A stretch of DNA of 5,947 nt from contig JAZTWV010000022.1 in the NCBI GenBank assembly GCA_045636145.1, forward strand, positions 1-5,947, written 5' to 3'. Below are positions 1 to 5,257 of this stretch, piece by piece. Source of the stretch: Flemingiibacterium sp045636145 (lineage in GTDB: Bacteria > Bacillota > Clostridia > Oscillospirales > CAG-272). Below the pieces are notes generated by a model. It made no database searches. It had not been told where the DNA came from and saw only the letters and a list, made by a program, of their open reading frames with translations. Position numbers and translations under genes: made by a program. Every line of letters starts with the position of its first letter. Position 1 is the first letter of the stretch.

Positions 1-132
1 GGATACTACGTTGATACGGTAGGAAAGAACGAGAGCCGAATTGCGGAGTACATATCCAATCAATTGAAAGAGGATATGTTAGGCGAACAATTAACGATTA
101 GCGATGTAGGCCCGTTCACGGGTAGCAAGTAA
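1..132 (+). CDS. tnpA: IS200/IS605-family Y1 transposase (TnpA), C-terminal fragment cut by window edge
   Basis: Frame 1 is open from the first base and gives 43 residues before TAA at 130-132. It begins GYYVDTVGKNESRIAEYI, which I recognise as the C-terminal helix region of IS200/IS605 Y1 transposases. These are small single-strand DNA HUH endonucleases that cut and rejoin hairpin-marked element ends. The tyrosine at fragment position 17 is followed four residues later by a glutamine (position 21). This matches the catalytic Tyr and metal-site Gln pair known on this helix. The HUH histidines would lie upstream, outside the window. The tail ends FTGSK, typical of the group. Nothing seen says the gene is broken; it is simply cut by the window. 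No TnpB-like frame follows, so in this window it looks like an IS200-type single-gene element, although a TnpB gene upstream cannot be excluded. Confidence 0.85.
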   Translation, partial: GYYVDTVGKNESRIAEYISNQLKEDMLGEQLTISDVGPFTGSK

Positions 133-163
133 CAGTCTCCGCGCAGCTGGCAGACCGTATAAG

Positions 164-201
164 TGCGTTCTACGCATCGCGAGGATAATAGGGCTATGCC
201 C
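164..201. repeat. Two small hairpins in the IS right flank
   Basis: TGCGT (164-168) pairs with ACGCA (172-176) around a 3-nt loop. GGGC (191-194) pairs with GCCC (198-201) around TAT. Both lie between the transposase stop codon and the larger hairpin at 214-232. They are plausible parts of the folded right end of an IS200/IS605 element, but their stems are short and could be incidental. Confidence 0.4.
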
Positions 202-205
202 GCAT

Positions 206-232
206 AAGAAAAACCACCCGCTTGGCGGGTGG
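206..232 (-). terminator. Rho-independent terminator of the deaminase unit, possibly also the IS right-end hairpin
   Basis: CCACCCGC (214-221) and GCGGGTGG (225-232) form a perfect 8-bp GC-rich stem with a 3-nt loop. Read on the minus strand it is followed at once by TTTTTCTT, the classical intrinsic terminator layout, and it starts only 4 nt after the deaminase stop codon. On the plus strand the 3' flank is ATGTTTATTTTA, so weaker bidirectional action is possible. The same hairpin is well placed to be the right-end structure of the IS200/IS605 element. Confidence 0.8.
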
Positions 233-236
233 ATGT

Positions 237-632
237 TTATTTTATCCACCATTCCGGTGTTATCTCACCGAGCTTCACGGTGCGTCCCGTGGAAATATCA
301 AGCATTATCTCAATATCGCCGTAATGCCCTGCCATAAGCTGTACCATAAGTTCACGACACGCACCGCAGGGTGCACCGCTTGAGCCGTCGGGCAATATAC
401 AGAGGACTTTGTCTATTTCGTGCTCACCGTTTGTGATCATATTGAAAATAGCGTTGCGCTCCGCACATATTCCAAGTGTTGAGCAGGTGTCAATGCACAC
501 TCCTGTGTATATCTTCCCCGACTTTGAAAGAACTGCCGCCGATACCTCGCCGCAGGTAACATACTCCGAAATTCTTCGCTCATTCAGCACTGCCTTTGCG
601 GCATCATACATCTCATTCCATATCTTGTCCAT
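237..632 (-). CDS. cdd: Cytidine deaminase-family zinc hydrolase (substrate not certain)
   Basis: This is a 131-residue protein, the usual size of small tetrameric cytidine deaminases, which turn cytidine or deoxycytidine into uridine or deoxyuridine in pyrimidine salvage. The zinc and proton-shuttle motif CAERNA is present (Cys56, Glu58), as is PCGACRE (Cys89 and Cys92 as the other zinc ligands). The ribose-binding NxE motif of typical enzymes, which normally precedes the CAE motif, is not seen. Here the stretch reads GVCIDTCSTLGICAE, so the nucleoside substrate is an inference. There is no signal peptide; the protein is cytosolic. The start ATG at 632 is preceded by AGGGGA as a plausible ribosome site. 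It lies 47 bp behind the membrane-protein gene on the same strand, with no terminator seen between them, so the two are probably one transcript. Blasticidin-type deaminases share this fold and size and are the main alternative. Confidence 0.85.
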   Translation of the reverse strand: MDKIWNEMYDAAKAVLNERRISEYVTCGEVSAAVLSKSGKIYTGVCIDTCSTLGICAERNAIFNMITNGEHEIDKVLCILPDGSSGAPCGACRELMVQLMAGHYGDIEIMLDISTGRTVKLGEITPEWWIK

Positions 633-679
633 AAGTGTCCCCTACTACATTAAATTTGCACTTCTCAAAACTCCGCTTA

Positions 680-1084
680 TCAGGCTCTGCCGGATTTTTG
701 CCTGTATTCACGCCATGAGCGCATTATTCCTTTTACTATAGCCATAATTACGGAAGTAAGCACTGCCGATGCCACCGCCATGCCTGTATAAACAAGAGCC
801 GCCTGAGGCTCGGCAAAATCCCGTATTACCGTATTAAGAAGAGAGATGGTGAGAAACAGCACCGTCATTATGGCAACATACAAATAATCGCGGAACGCAG
901 AGAGTGCCGCACACGCTCCGTACAATACCGCCGTCAGCGGATACCACACCACAATAAGTGCGATTCCGTAAAACGAAGCCATTGCAGGTCTTGGCGGTAC
1001 GTATATGAGAAATACAAAAACAGCGGCAAGCACGAGGAGCAAGCCGACAGCAAGCTTTATTTTAAGATGTCTATCGATTTTCAT
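680..1084 (-). CDS. Small four-helix membrane protein of unknown function
   Basis: I do not recognise the family. The 134-residue protein has four clear hydrophobic segments at about residues 10-28, 35-58, 66-86 and 96-118. Its N terminus is basic (MKIDRHLKIK) and its C-terminal tail is strongly basic (RSWREYRQKSGRA), which suggests both ends face the cytoplasm. No cysteine pair, charged transport motif or enzymatic signature is evident inside the helices. The start at 1084 is supported by a ribosome-site-like AGGCAGGTG just upstream and by a consensus promoter 27 bp further up. It is the first gene of a probable unit with the deaminase downstream. A link with nucleoside metabolism is possible from position only. 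Confidence 0.75.
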   Translation of the reverse strand: MKIDRHLKIKLAVGLLLVLAAVFVFLIYVPPRPAMASFYGIALIVVWYPLTAVLYGACAALSAFRDYLYVAIMTVLFLTISLLNTVIRDFAEPQAALVYTGMAVASAVLTSVIMAIVKGIMRSWREYRQKSGRA

Positions 1085-1110
1085 ATGCGCACCTGCCTTT
1101 CGGTAAATAA

Positions 1111-1139
1111 ATTATATCATGCTCACAAAAATTTGTCAA
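1111..1139 (-). promoter_or_regulatory. Consensus sigma-A promoter for the minus-strand unit
   Basis: Read on the minus strand, TTGACA (1139-1134) is followed by a 17-bp spacer and TATAAT (1116-1111). A TG dinucleotide one base before the -10 box makes it an extended -10. Both hexamers match consensus fully. Transcription would start near 1105 and give a leader of about 20 nt before the membrane-protein start at 1084. This should be a strong constitutive-type promoter unless repressed. Confidence 0.85.
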
Positions 1140-1148
1140 CTCTTGACA
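1134..1148. repeat. Perfect inverted repeat made by the two -35 boxes
   Basis: TGTCAA, CTC, TTGACA is a perfect 6-bp inverted repeat with a 3-bp spacer, formed by the two divergent -35 elements. It follows directly from the promoter geometry. It may also be a dyad site for a regulator or a point of competition between two polymerases. Confidence 0.75.
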
Positions 1149-1171
1149 TCCGGCACGGTACATGGTAAAAT
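1143..1171 (+). promoter_or_regulatory. Sigma-A promoter for the YczE-like gene, divergent and back to back
   Basis: TTGACA (1143-1148), a 17-bp spacer and TAAAAT (1166-1171), with TG at 1163-1164 forming an extended -10. Transcription would begin near 1178, leaving a leader of about 37 nt to the ATG at 1215. The -35 box stands only 3 bp from the -35 box of the opposite promoter. A second TATAAT at 1193-1198 has no acceptable -35 partner. Confidence 0.8.
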
Positions 1172-1214
1172 ATAAACGGTCTTTTATGACAGTATAATAC
1201 TTTGGAGATACACA

Positions 1215-1898
1215 ATGAAAAAAATAAAAATCCACGCTGAAATTGCATATATTATGGGCATTCTCATGACAGCCCTTGGAAATGCCCTTTTAACGCACGC
1301 AGACTTCGGACTTTCCATGGTTGTAGCACCCTCTTACATAATCCATGCAAAGCTCTCACAGTACCTGCCCTTCTATTCTTTCGGAATGTCAAACTACATA
1401 TTCCAAGCGCTTATTATACTCCTTACAGCAGCTGTTATGAGGAAATTCAAAATATCCTATCTTCTCTCTTTCCTCACCGCATTTTTATTCGGCTTATCTC
1501 TTGACGCACTGCTCATTCCCACATCGTTTATCCCTTTGGAGCTTATGGCAGTACGCATAATTGTCATGATATGCGGAATGCTGTGCGTTGCAATTGGGAT
1601 TGCGCTTTTGTTTAACACCTATCTTCCGCCGGAATCCTATGAGCTTTTTATAAAAGAGCTTTCCACAAAAAGCGGCATCGGAGTCGGCAGGCTCAAAACC
1701 GCATACGATCTTTCAAGCCTTATTCTCTCCGTCATTCTCTCCTTTGTCCTTTTCGGATTTATGCATTTCGAGGGCATGGGAATCGGCACTGTGGTGAGTG
1801 CCCTTTTAAACGGTACGCTCATTGGCACTGCGGCAAAGCTGTTTCGAAAATACTTTGTATTCCCCGATCTTCTTCCACTCAGGAAATTTATAAACTGA
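1215..1898 (+). CDS. YczE/YitT-like integral membrane protein (DUF6198 type)
   Basis: The 227-residue polytopic protein has hydrophobic stretches at about 10-27, 58-75, 82-100, 112-135, 165-183 and 188-207. Its N-terminal pattern LMTALGNALLTHADFGLSMVVAPSY-like (residues 17-41, GNALLT then FG-SMVVAPSY) is what I associate with the YczE/YyaS/YitT group, often labelled DUF6198, of usual length near 220. Its molecular role is not established, and I do not assign a substrate. The start at 1215 has GGAGA (1204-1208) six bases upstream and sits behind a good promoter. It is transcribed away from the deaminase unit. A long stem-loop with a T-rich tail follows the stop codon, so it may be a single-gene transcript. 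Confidence 0.75.
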   Translation: MKKIKIHAEIAYIMGILMTALGNALLTHADFGLSMVVAPSYIIHAKLSQYLPFYSFGMSNYIFQALIILLTAAVMRKFKISYLLSFLTAFLFGLSLDALLIPTSFIPLELMAVRIIVMICGMLCVAIGIALLFNTYLPPESYELFIKELSTKSGIGVGRLKTAYDLSSLILSVILSFVLFGFMHFEGMGIGTVVSALLNGTLIGTAAKLFRKYFVFPDLLPLRKFIN

Positions 1899-1935
1899 GA
1901 ATGCACTGAAAAACGGAATATTTTTATATAAAGCG

Positions 1936-1996
1936 AATCGCTTCCGGATTTGCGGTCAACAATAGGTCTGACGCAATAAGGAAGCGATTTTATTTT
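1936..1996 (+). terminator. Long stem-loop with T-rich tail between the YczE-like gene and spoIIR
   Basis: AATCGCTTCC (1936-1945) pairs perfectly with GGAAGCGATT (1980-1989). Inside the large loop, TTGC-g-GTCA (1950-1958) can pair with TGACGCAA (1969-1976), giving a stacked hairpin with a 10-nt apex. The 3' side runs straight into TTATTTT. It probably ends transcription of the upstream gene. The next gene's first ATG (1997) lies directly after the T-rich tail, so the structure also overlaps the translation start region of spoIIR. Confidence 0.6.
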
Positions 1997-2620
1997 ATGG
2001 CAGGTATAATCAAGATGCATAACCGAATTACAGTATTTCTGCTTACATTTTCCGTTCTCACCGCTCTCATGCTGCCCATATCCGCCGCTTTGCCGACAAC
2101 CAAGGATGGTGAACTGTACAGTAACGTCATACGTCTCCATGTTATTGCAAACTCCGACAGCGAATACGATCAGGCACTGAAGCTTAAAGTGCGCGATGAA
2201 ATAACAGAAACAGTTACGGAATTGCTCGCGGATGTTCACAGCAAGGAGGCGGCGGAAGCGATTCTTGCCGATTCACTGTCCGAAATACAGTCCGCCGCGG
2301 CGAATGTGCTTATACAAAATGGTTCTGATCACACCGTCACAGCACGGCTCGCGGAGGAATATTATCCCACACGAAGGTATGCCGCCATGGCACTGCCTGC
2401 AGGCAGGTATACATCTCTGCAAATACGCATAGGCGAAGCAGTAGGGCAAAATTGGTGGTGTGTAGTATTCCCCACCCTGTGTACCGGCGCGGAAGTTGAT
2501 GAAAGCGAGCTTGTAGCCGCAGGTCTCACACCGTCGCAGGTACGAATAATAACCGGGGATTCACCTGACATCAGGATAAAATTCCGTATTCTTGAATTTA
2601 TAGGTGAAATTTTCTCCTAA
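1997..2620 (+). CDS. spoIIR: Stage II sporulation protein R (signal for pro-sigma-E activation)
   Basis: SpoIIR is made in the forespore and secreted into the space between the two membranes. There it triggers the SpoIIGA protease to process pro-sigma-E in the mother cell. Family hallmarks are clear: NVIRLHVIANSDSEYDQALK at residues 43-62, an RYAAMALPAGRY segment at 127-138, and GQNWWCVVFPTLC at 150-162. An N-terminal hydrophobic segment (about 11-30, ending ISA) fits a Sec signal peptide. Length 207 is normal. The ATG at 1997 gives MAGIIKMHNR; its nearest ribosome-site candidate (GGAAG, 1980-1984) is 12 nt away and lies inside a stem. The ATG at 2015 (201 residues, MHNRIT) is a fair alternative with AGG 10 nt upstream. 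I see no convincing sigma-F promoter in the short upstream gap. Confidence 0.92.
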   Translation: MAGIIKMHNRITVFLLTFSVLTALMLPISAALPTTKDGELYSNVIRLHVIANSDSEYDQALKLKVRDEITETVTELLADVHSKEAAEAILADSLSEIQSAAANVLIQNGSDHTVTARLAEEYYPTRRYAAMALPAGRYTSLQIRIGEAVGQNWWCVVFPTLCTGAEVDESELVAAGLTPSQVRIITGDSPDIRIKFRILEFIGEIFS

Positions 2621-2627
2621 GTCCCAT

Positions 2628-2664
2628 GAGGGTGCTGCATCGAATGCAGTACCCTCGTTTTTTT
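2628..2664 (+). terminator. Strong rho-independent terminator after spoIIR
   Basis: GAGGGTGCTGCAT (2628-2640) pairs with ATGCAGTACCCTC (2644-2656) over 13 positions, with one G-T wobble and a CGA loop. One G follows, then seven T residues (2658-2664). The structure starts 7 nt after the spoIIR stop codon. It separates spoIIR from the cortex-lysis-like group. Confidence 0.92.
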
Positions 2665-2714
2665 GAGGTAAAGGTCATCCGGTAGCAAAAAAAACATCTC
2701 TGCATACACTGACA

Positions 2715-2742
2715 TTGCTATGAAAAAATATTTTCATACGAT
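2715..2742 (+). promoter_or_regulatory. Candidate promoter and inverted repeat upstream of the cortex-lysis-like group
   Basis: TATGAAAA (2719-2726) and TTTTCATA (2731-2738) form a perfect 8-bp inverted repeat with a 4-nt centre. Its right arm overlaps CATACGAT (2735-2742), one base away from the sigma-E-type -10 CATACAAT. No good sigma-E -35 stands at the expected spacing. A weak sigma-A reading (TTGCTA at 2715-2720, 16 bp, TACGAT at 2737-2742) is also possible. A promoter must exist between the terminator at 2664 and the gene at 2770, but which sigma factor it uses is undecided. Confidence 0.35.
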
Positions 2743-2754
2743 TCCCTGCCTAAA

Positions 2755-2761
2755 AAGGAGG
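2755..2761 (+). promoter_or_regulatory. Perfect Shine-Dalgarno site AAGGAGG
   Basis: AAGGAGG ends 8 nt before the ATG at 2770 and is fully complementary to the 16S rRNA tail. It fixes the start of the small beta-sandwich protein and predicts strong translation of the first gene of the group. Confidence 0.85.
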
Positions 2762-2769
2762 TAAAACCT

Positions 2770-3177
2770 ATGAATGAGCCTCAAAATGTAGGCTATCTTG
2801 TAGTCAATGTTTCCACAGCGCGCGGAGCAATACCCCTTGGCGGTGCTTCTGTCACCGTGCTGTATGAGGAACCCGACAACAGCTCGATATTCACCGTACT
2901 TAACACCGACATGAGCGGCAAAACCGAAAAAATCGAGCTTCCTGCCCCTGCACGTTCACTATCGGAGCTTCCCGGAAATGTAAAACCCTACGCCACATAC
3001 ACACTGCAAATAGAAAAGGAAGGATACTATACAGTTACTAACACAAACGTCCCCGTTTTTGCCGGTGTGACATCTATTCAGCCTGTGGAGATGCTTCCCC
3101 TTGCGGAGTATGATTCAGAAACCGTATATCCTCGCTATGGGATAGAAATATCGGAAAACACCACTCAAGACCTTTAA
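2770..3177 (+). CDS. Small beta-sandwich protein resembling the N-terminal region of SleC-type cortex-lytic enzymes
   Basis: The 135-residue soluble protein has no signal peptide, membrane segment or cysteine. Residues 8-110 read like one carboxypeptidase-regulatory or transthyretin-like beta-sandwich: GYLVVNVSTARGAIPLGGASV at 8-28, then TDMSGKTEKIELPAPA at 46-61, KPYATYTLQIEKEGYY at 72-87 and VFAGVTSIQPVEMLPL at 96-111. In clostridial spore cortex-lytic proteins of the SleC type, a region of this kind, ending with similar PAP, PY-Y and V-M-P patterns, stands in front of the SpoIID catalytic domain. From memory it corresponds to the N-terminal pre/pro region that Csp proteases cut off at germination. 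Here it is a separate gene 107 bp before the catalytic gene. A role as inhibitor, chaperone or targeting partner of that enzyme is an inference. It has its own excellent ribosome site, so it is not just a frameshift remnant. Confidence 0.7.
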   Translation: MNEPQNVGYLVVNVSTARGAIPLGGASVTVLYEEPDNSSIFTVLNTDMSGKTEKIELPAPARSLSELPGNVKPYATYTLQIEKEGYYTVTNTNVPVFAGVTSIQPVEMLPLAEYDSETVYPRYGIEISENTTQDL

Positions 3178-3188
3178 AACTCCGTCAA

Positions 3189-3246
3189 CGTGATATTTCG
3201 CGGTGTTCCCACCTTGTCAACATACAAAACACTGCGAAATATCACG
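3189..3246 (+). repeat. 17-bp intergenic stem-loop without T-tract
   Basis: CGTGATATTTCGCGGTG (3189-3205) pairs with CACTGCGAAATATCACG (3230-3246) over all 17 positions, with one G-T wobble. The 24-nt loop contains a further small TTGT/ACAA pairing. It is followed by AAAATTCC, not by T residues, so it is not a classical terminator on the plus strand. On the minus strand the flank is also not T-rich. It begins 12 nt after the stop codon of the beta-sandwich gene and ends 24 nt before the ribosome site of the next gene. This fits an mRNA processing, stability or partial attenuation element. Confidence 0.75.
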
Positions 3247-3284
3247 AAAATTCCTATTATCACAGTCACGAAAGGATAATCACA

Positions 3285-4676
3285 ATGCCCCTCCCTTACA
3301 TACCGGAAACTATAACGGTACATCTCGGTGCACCGGATTCTGCCGCCGAAAATGTTACTGTTCCATTCACAGACTACATAAAAAACGTAGCCTCAAGCGA
3401 AATCTACCCCACGTGGCCGGAAAATGCCATACGCGCAAATATCTACGCCCAGATATCCTATGCACTGAATAGGATATACACCGAATATTACAGAAGCCGC
3501 GGATATGATTTCGACATCACCAACTCTACTGCCATTGACCAATCCTTTGTGCGCGGACGGGATATATTTGAAAACATCTCCACCATCGTTGACAGTATTT
3601 TCAATGACTACATTGTACGCCAAGGCGAAGTCCAGCCGCTGTTTGCACAATACTGCGACGGAATAGAGGTGCAGTGCGAGGGACTCTCTCAGTGGGGAAG
3701 CGTAGACCTCGCCGAGCAGGGTCTTACCCCTTACGATATACTTACCACATACTACGGAAGCGATATAAGCCTAAACACCGACACGCCTATACTGCCCTTT
3801 ACACCCTCGCAGCCTTACCGTCCGCTCCGCCTCGGAAATTTCGGCAATGATGTTCGCACAGTCCAGATAAGACTTAACCGCATATCAGCTAATTACCCGT
3901 CCATCCCGAAAATATACCCTACAGACGGAGTGTTCGGCATCTCCACAGATAACGCCGTCAGGGAATTTCAGCGAGTGTTTGACCTCACGCCGGACGGAAT
4001 CGTGGGACCTGCCACATGGTATAAGATACTCCAGCTTTACAACGGCGTAAAACGTCTCAATTCTCTTGCAAGCGAGGGACTTAGTCTTGCGGACGTTTCG
4101 GCGCAGTTTCCAACCGAGCTGTCCCGCGGCGACGAGAGCATATATGTGCGCGAGTTTCAGTATTTTCTGAACGTACTTGGAGAAAATCTTGCGGTGATCC
4201 CCACCGTTGCCATCGATGGCATATTCGGTGCTTCAACGGAAGAAGCTGTCAGGGCATTCCAAGAGGCTTACGGTCTTCCTGTGACGGGAGTCGTGGATGA
4301 GGAAACATGGGTGTCACTTTATAACGCATACCGCGGCATACTCATATCCTCCCCAGAGTACTACGGTGAAACCCCGGTGGTGCTTTTTCCAGGTTATCTG
4401 CTGGTATTCGGTATGCAGGGAGATGAAATCGCGCTGCTTCAGGAATATCTGCGCGCACTCTCGGAGGTCTACAGCGAAATTCCCACTGTGGAAGTAAACG
4501 GCATCTTCGGCACCGCCACACGGGACGCAGTCATCGCGGCGCAGTCGCTTTTCGGTCTAAGTACCACCGGAATCGTGGACGCACTGACTTGGGACGCCAT
4601 TACCGATGCTTACAGCGATATATATTACGGAAACACAGCCGCCGAGGGGCAATTCGGCGGAAATACGCTGTCATAA
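3285..4676 (+). CDS. SleC-like spore cortex lytic transglycosylase: SpoIID domain plus three peptidoglycan-binding repeats
   Basis: Residues about 28-165 form a SpoIID/LytB-type domain, known in SpoIID and SleC as a lytic transglycosylase. It opens with FTDYIKNVASSEIYPTWP, in which Glu39 is the likely catalytic acid. It closes with CEGLSQWGSVDLAEQG (131-146), equivalent to the GMSQYGA motif. The only two cysteines, 124 and 131, sit where the zinc-binding pair of clostridial SpoIID is known. Three peptidoglycan-binding type 1 repeats follow at about 184-250, 281-347 and 375-443, each with a DGxFG or NGIFG turn, a central helix and a TW near the end. No signal peptide is seen, as expected for a mother-cell product laid down around the cortex. 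AAAGGA (3271-3276) supports the start at 3285. Unlike SleC, it lacks the N-terminal region; the gene just upstream encodes a similar one. It may instead be a paralogue acting in spore assembly rather than germination. Confidence 0.82.
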   Translation: MPLPYIPETITVHLGAPDSAAENVTVPFTDYIKNVASSEIYPTWPENAIRANIYAQISYALNRIYTEYYRSRGYDFDITNSTAIDQSFVRGRDIFENISTIVDSIFNDYIVRQGEVQPLFAQYCDGIEVQCEGLSQWGSVDLAEQGLTPYDILTTYYGSDISLNTDTPILPFTPSQPYRPLRLGNFGNDVRTVQIRLNRISANYPSIPKIYPTDGVFGISTDNAVREFQRVFDLTPDGIVGPATWYKILQLYNGVKRLNSLASEGLSLADVSAQFPTELSRGDESIYVREFQYFLNVLGENLAVIPTVAIDGIFGASTEEAVRAFQEAYGLPVTGVVDEETWVSLYNAYRGILISSPEYYGETPVVLFPGYLLVFGMQGDEIALLQEYLRALSEVYSEIPTVEVNGIFGTATRDAVIAAQSLFGLSTTGIVDALTWDAITDAYSDIYYGNTAAEGQFGGNTLS

Positions 4677-4729
4677 GTCCGAAAAACGACACAAAGCTTC
4701 GCACTCGTAAGAAAGGATTGGTCATATTT

Positions 4730-5257
4730 ATGAGGGATATCAGAGACAACAGAAACAATATTTCCGAGCTTCAGCGGTATCTCAGAGAACTGCACCATGA
4801 TTCAGGCGGAATTATACCGCTTGTAAATCCGGACGGAATCTACGGACCGGAGACAGCCGCCGCCGTGATGGCATTTCAGGAGCGTGCCGGTCTTCCCCCC
4901 ACAGGCGAAACTGACAATGCCACATGGAATGCTATATACAGAGAATACACAAATGCAATTCGCCGACGCTCCCCGCCGCATTCTATCTCACCTTTTCCAA
5001 ATGAGGAAGGATATGAAATATCCGAGGGTGAATATTCGGACATTGTCGCAATCGTCCAATTCATGCTCCGTCTGCTTGCCAACGCCTACGACGACATTGA
5101 CGGTCTCCCACCGGATGGTGTGTACAATGAGGCTACAATAAAGGATATAATGACATTCCAAAAAAGGCACGGACTGCCCATAACAGGACGAGTTGACAAG
5201 GATACTTGGGATGAGCTTGCCGATGCATACAACCGCATAAGCTCCATCTACAACTGA
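4730..5257 (+). CDS. Stand-alone peptidoglycan-binding protein with two repeats
   Basis: The 175-residue protein is made almost only of two peptidoglycan-binding type 1 repeats, about residues 10-74 (NPDGIYGPETAAAVMAFQ at 33-50, TW at 65-66) and 103-168 (PPDGVYNEATIKDIMTFQ at 128-145, TW at 159-160). A proline- and arginine-rich linker (RRRSPPHSISPFP) joins them. There is no catalytic domain, signal peptide or membrane segment. The repeats are of the same long-loop type as in the upstream enzyme, so it is probably a duplicate of that enzyme's tail serving as a cortex-binding partner or competitor; this is inferred. The frame stays open back to an ATG at 4589, but that would overlap the enzyme gene and add 47 unrelated basic residues. 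The ATG at 4730, with AAAGGA (4712-4717) 12 nt upstream, is preferred. It lies 53 bp after the enzyme gene with no terminator seen between them, so cotranscription is likely. Confidence 0.8.
   Translation: MRDIRDNRNNISELQRYLRELHHDSGGIIPLVNPDGIYGPETAAAVMAFQERAGLPPTGETDNATWNAIYREYTNAIRRRSPPHSISPFPNEEGYEISEGEYSDIVAIVQFMLRLLANAYDDIDGLPPDGVYNEATIKDIMTFQKRHGLPITGRVDKDTWDELADAYNRISSIYN

Larger units (their letters stand above)
1..236 (+). mobile_element. Right part of an IS200/IS605-type insertion sequence (right boundary approximate)
   Basis: The element includes the transposase tail and about 100 nt of noncoding DNA beyond it. This noncoding part holds three successive small hairpins (about 164-176, 191-201 and 214-232). 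Subterminal hairpins at the right end are the recognition structures of this transposase family, so the element probably ends close to or just after the last hairpin. The neighbouring deaminase gene stops at 237, so the element sits directly behind that gene without interrupting it. The left end is outside the window. The exact end cannot be fixed without an empty-site comparison, since these elements make no target duplication and have no terminal inverted repeats. Confidence 0.6.

Noticed and set aside
164..232. Successive hairpins as a CRISPR-like or integron-like array
   Set aside because: The three stems differ in sequence and there are no equal repeats or spacers. They are better explained as the folded end of an IS200/IS605 element plus a terminator.
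409..741. 110-codon plus-strand open frame opposite the deaminase gene
   Set aside because: It is antisense to a clear deaminase with all catalytic motifs, has no family resemblance and no ribosome site.
1193..1198. TATAAT as a second promoter of the YczE-like gene
   Set aside because: The sequence 17 bp upstream (ATATAA) does not resemble a -35 box, no extended -10 is present, and a much better promoter lies just upstream.
2005..2010. TATAAT inside the start of spoIIR
   Set aside because: No -35 at a suitable distance, and it would start transcription inside the coding region.
1637..2239. 200-codon minus-strand open frame across the YczE-like gene and spoIIR
   Set aside because: It lies antisense to two well-supported genes and to the stem-loop between them. 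Its sequence is rich in Cys, Arg and Ser with no recognisable domain, typical of a shadow frame.
3203..3472. Plus-strand open frame starting within the intergenic stem-loop
   Set aside because: It runs in another frame through the SleC-like gene, has a His/Lys/Arg-rich composition and starts inside a stem. I also considered it as a frameshift bridge between the two SleC-like genes, but its sequence has no similarity to either.
4589..4729. Upstream extension of the two-repeat peptidoglycan-binding protein to an ATG at 4589
   Set aside because: It would overlap the end of the hydrolase gene and add 47 basic residues that look like out-of-frame translation. A ribosome site and the repeat boundary favour the ATG at 4730.
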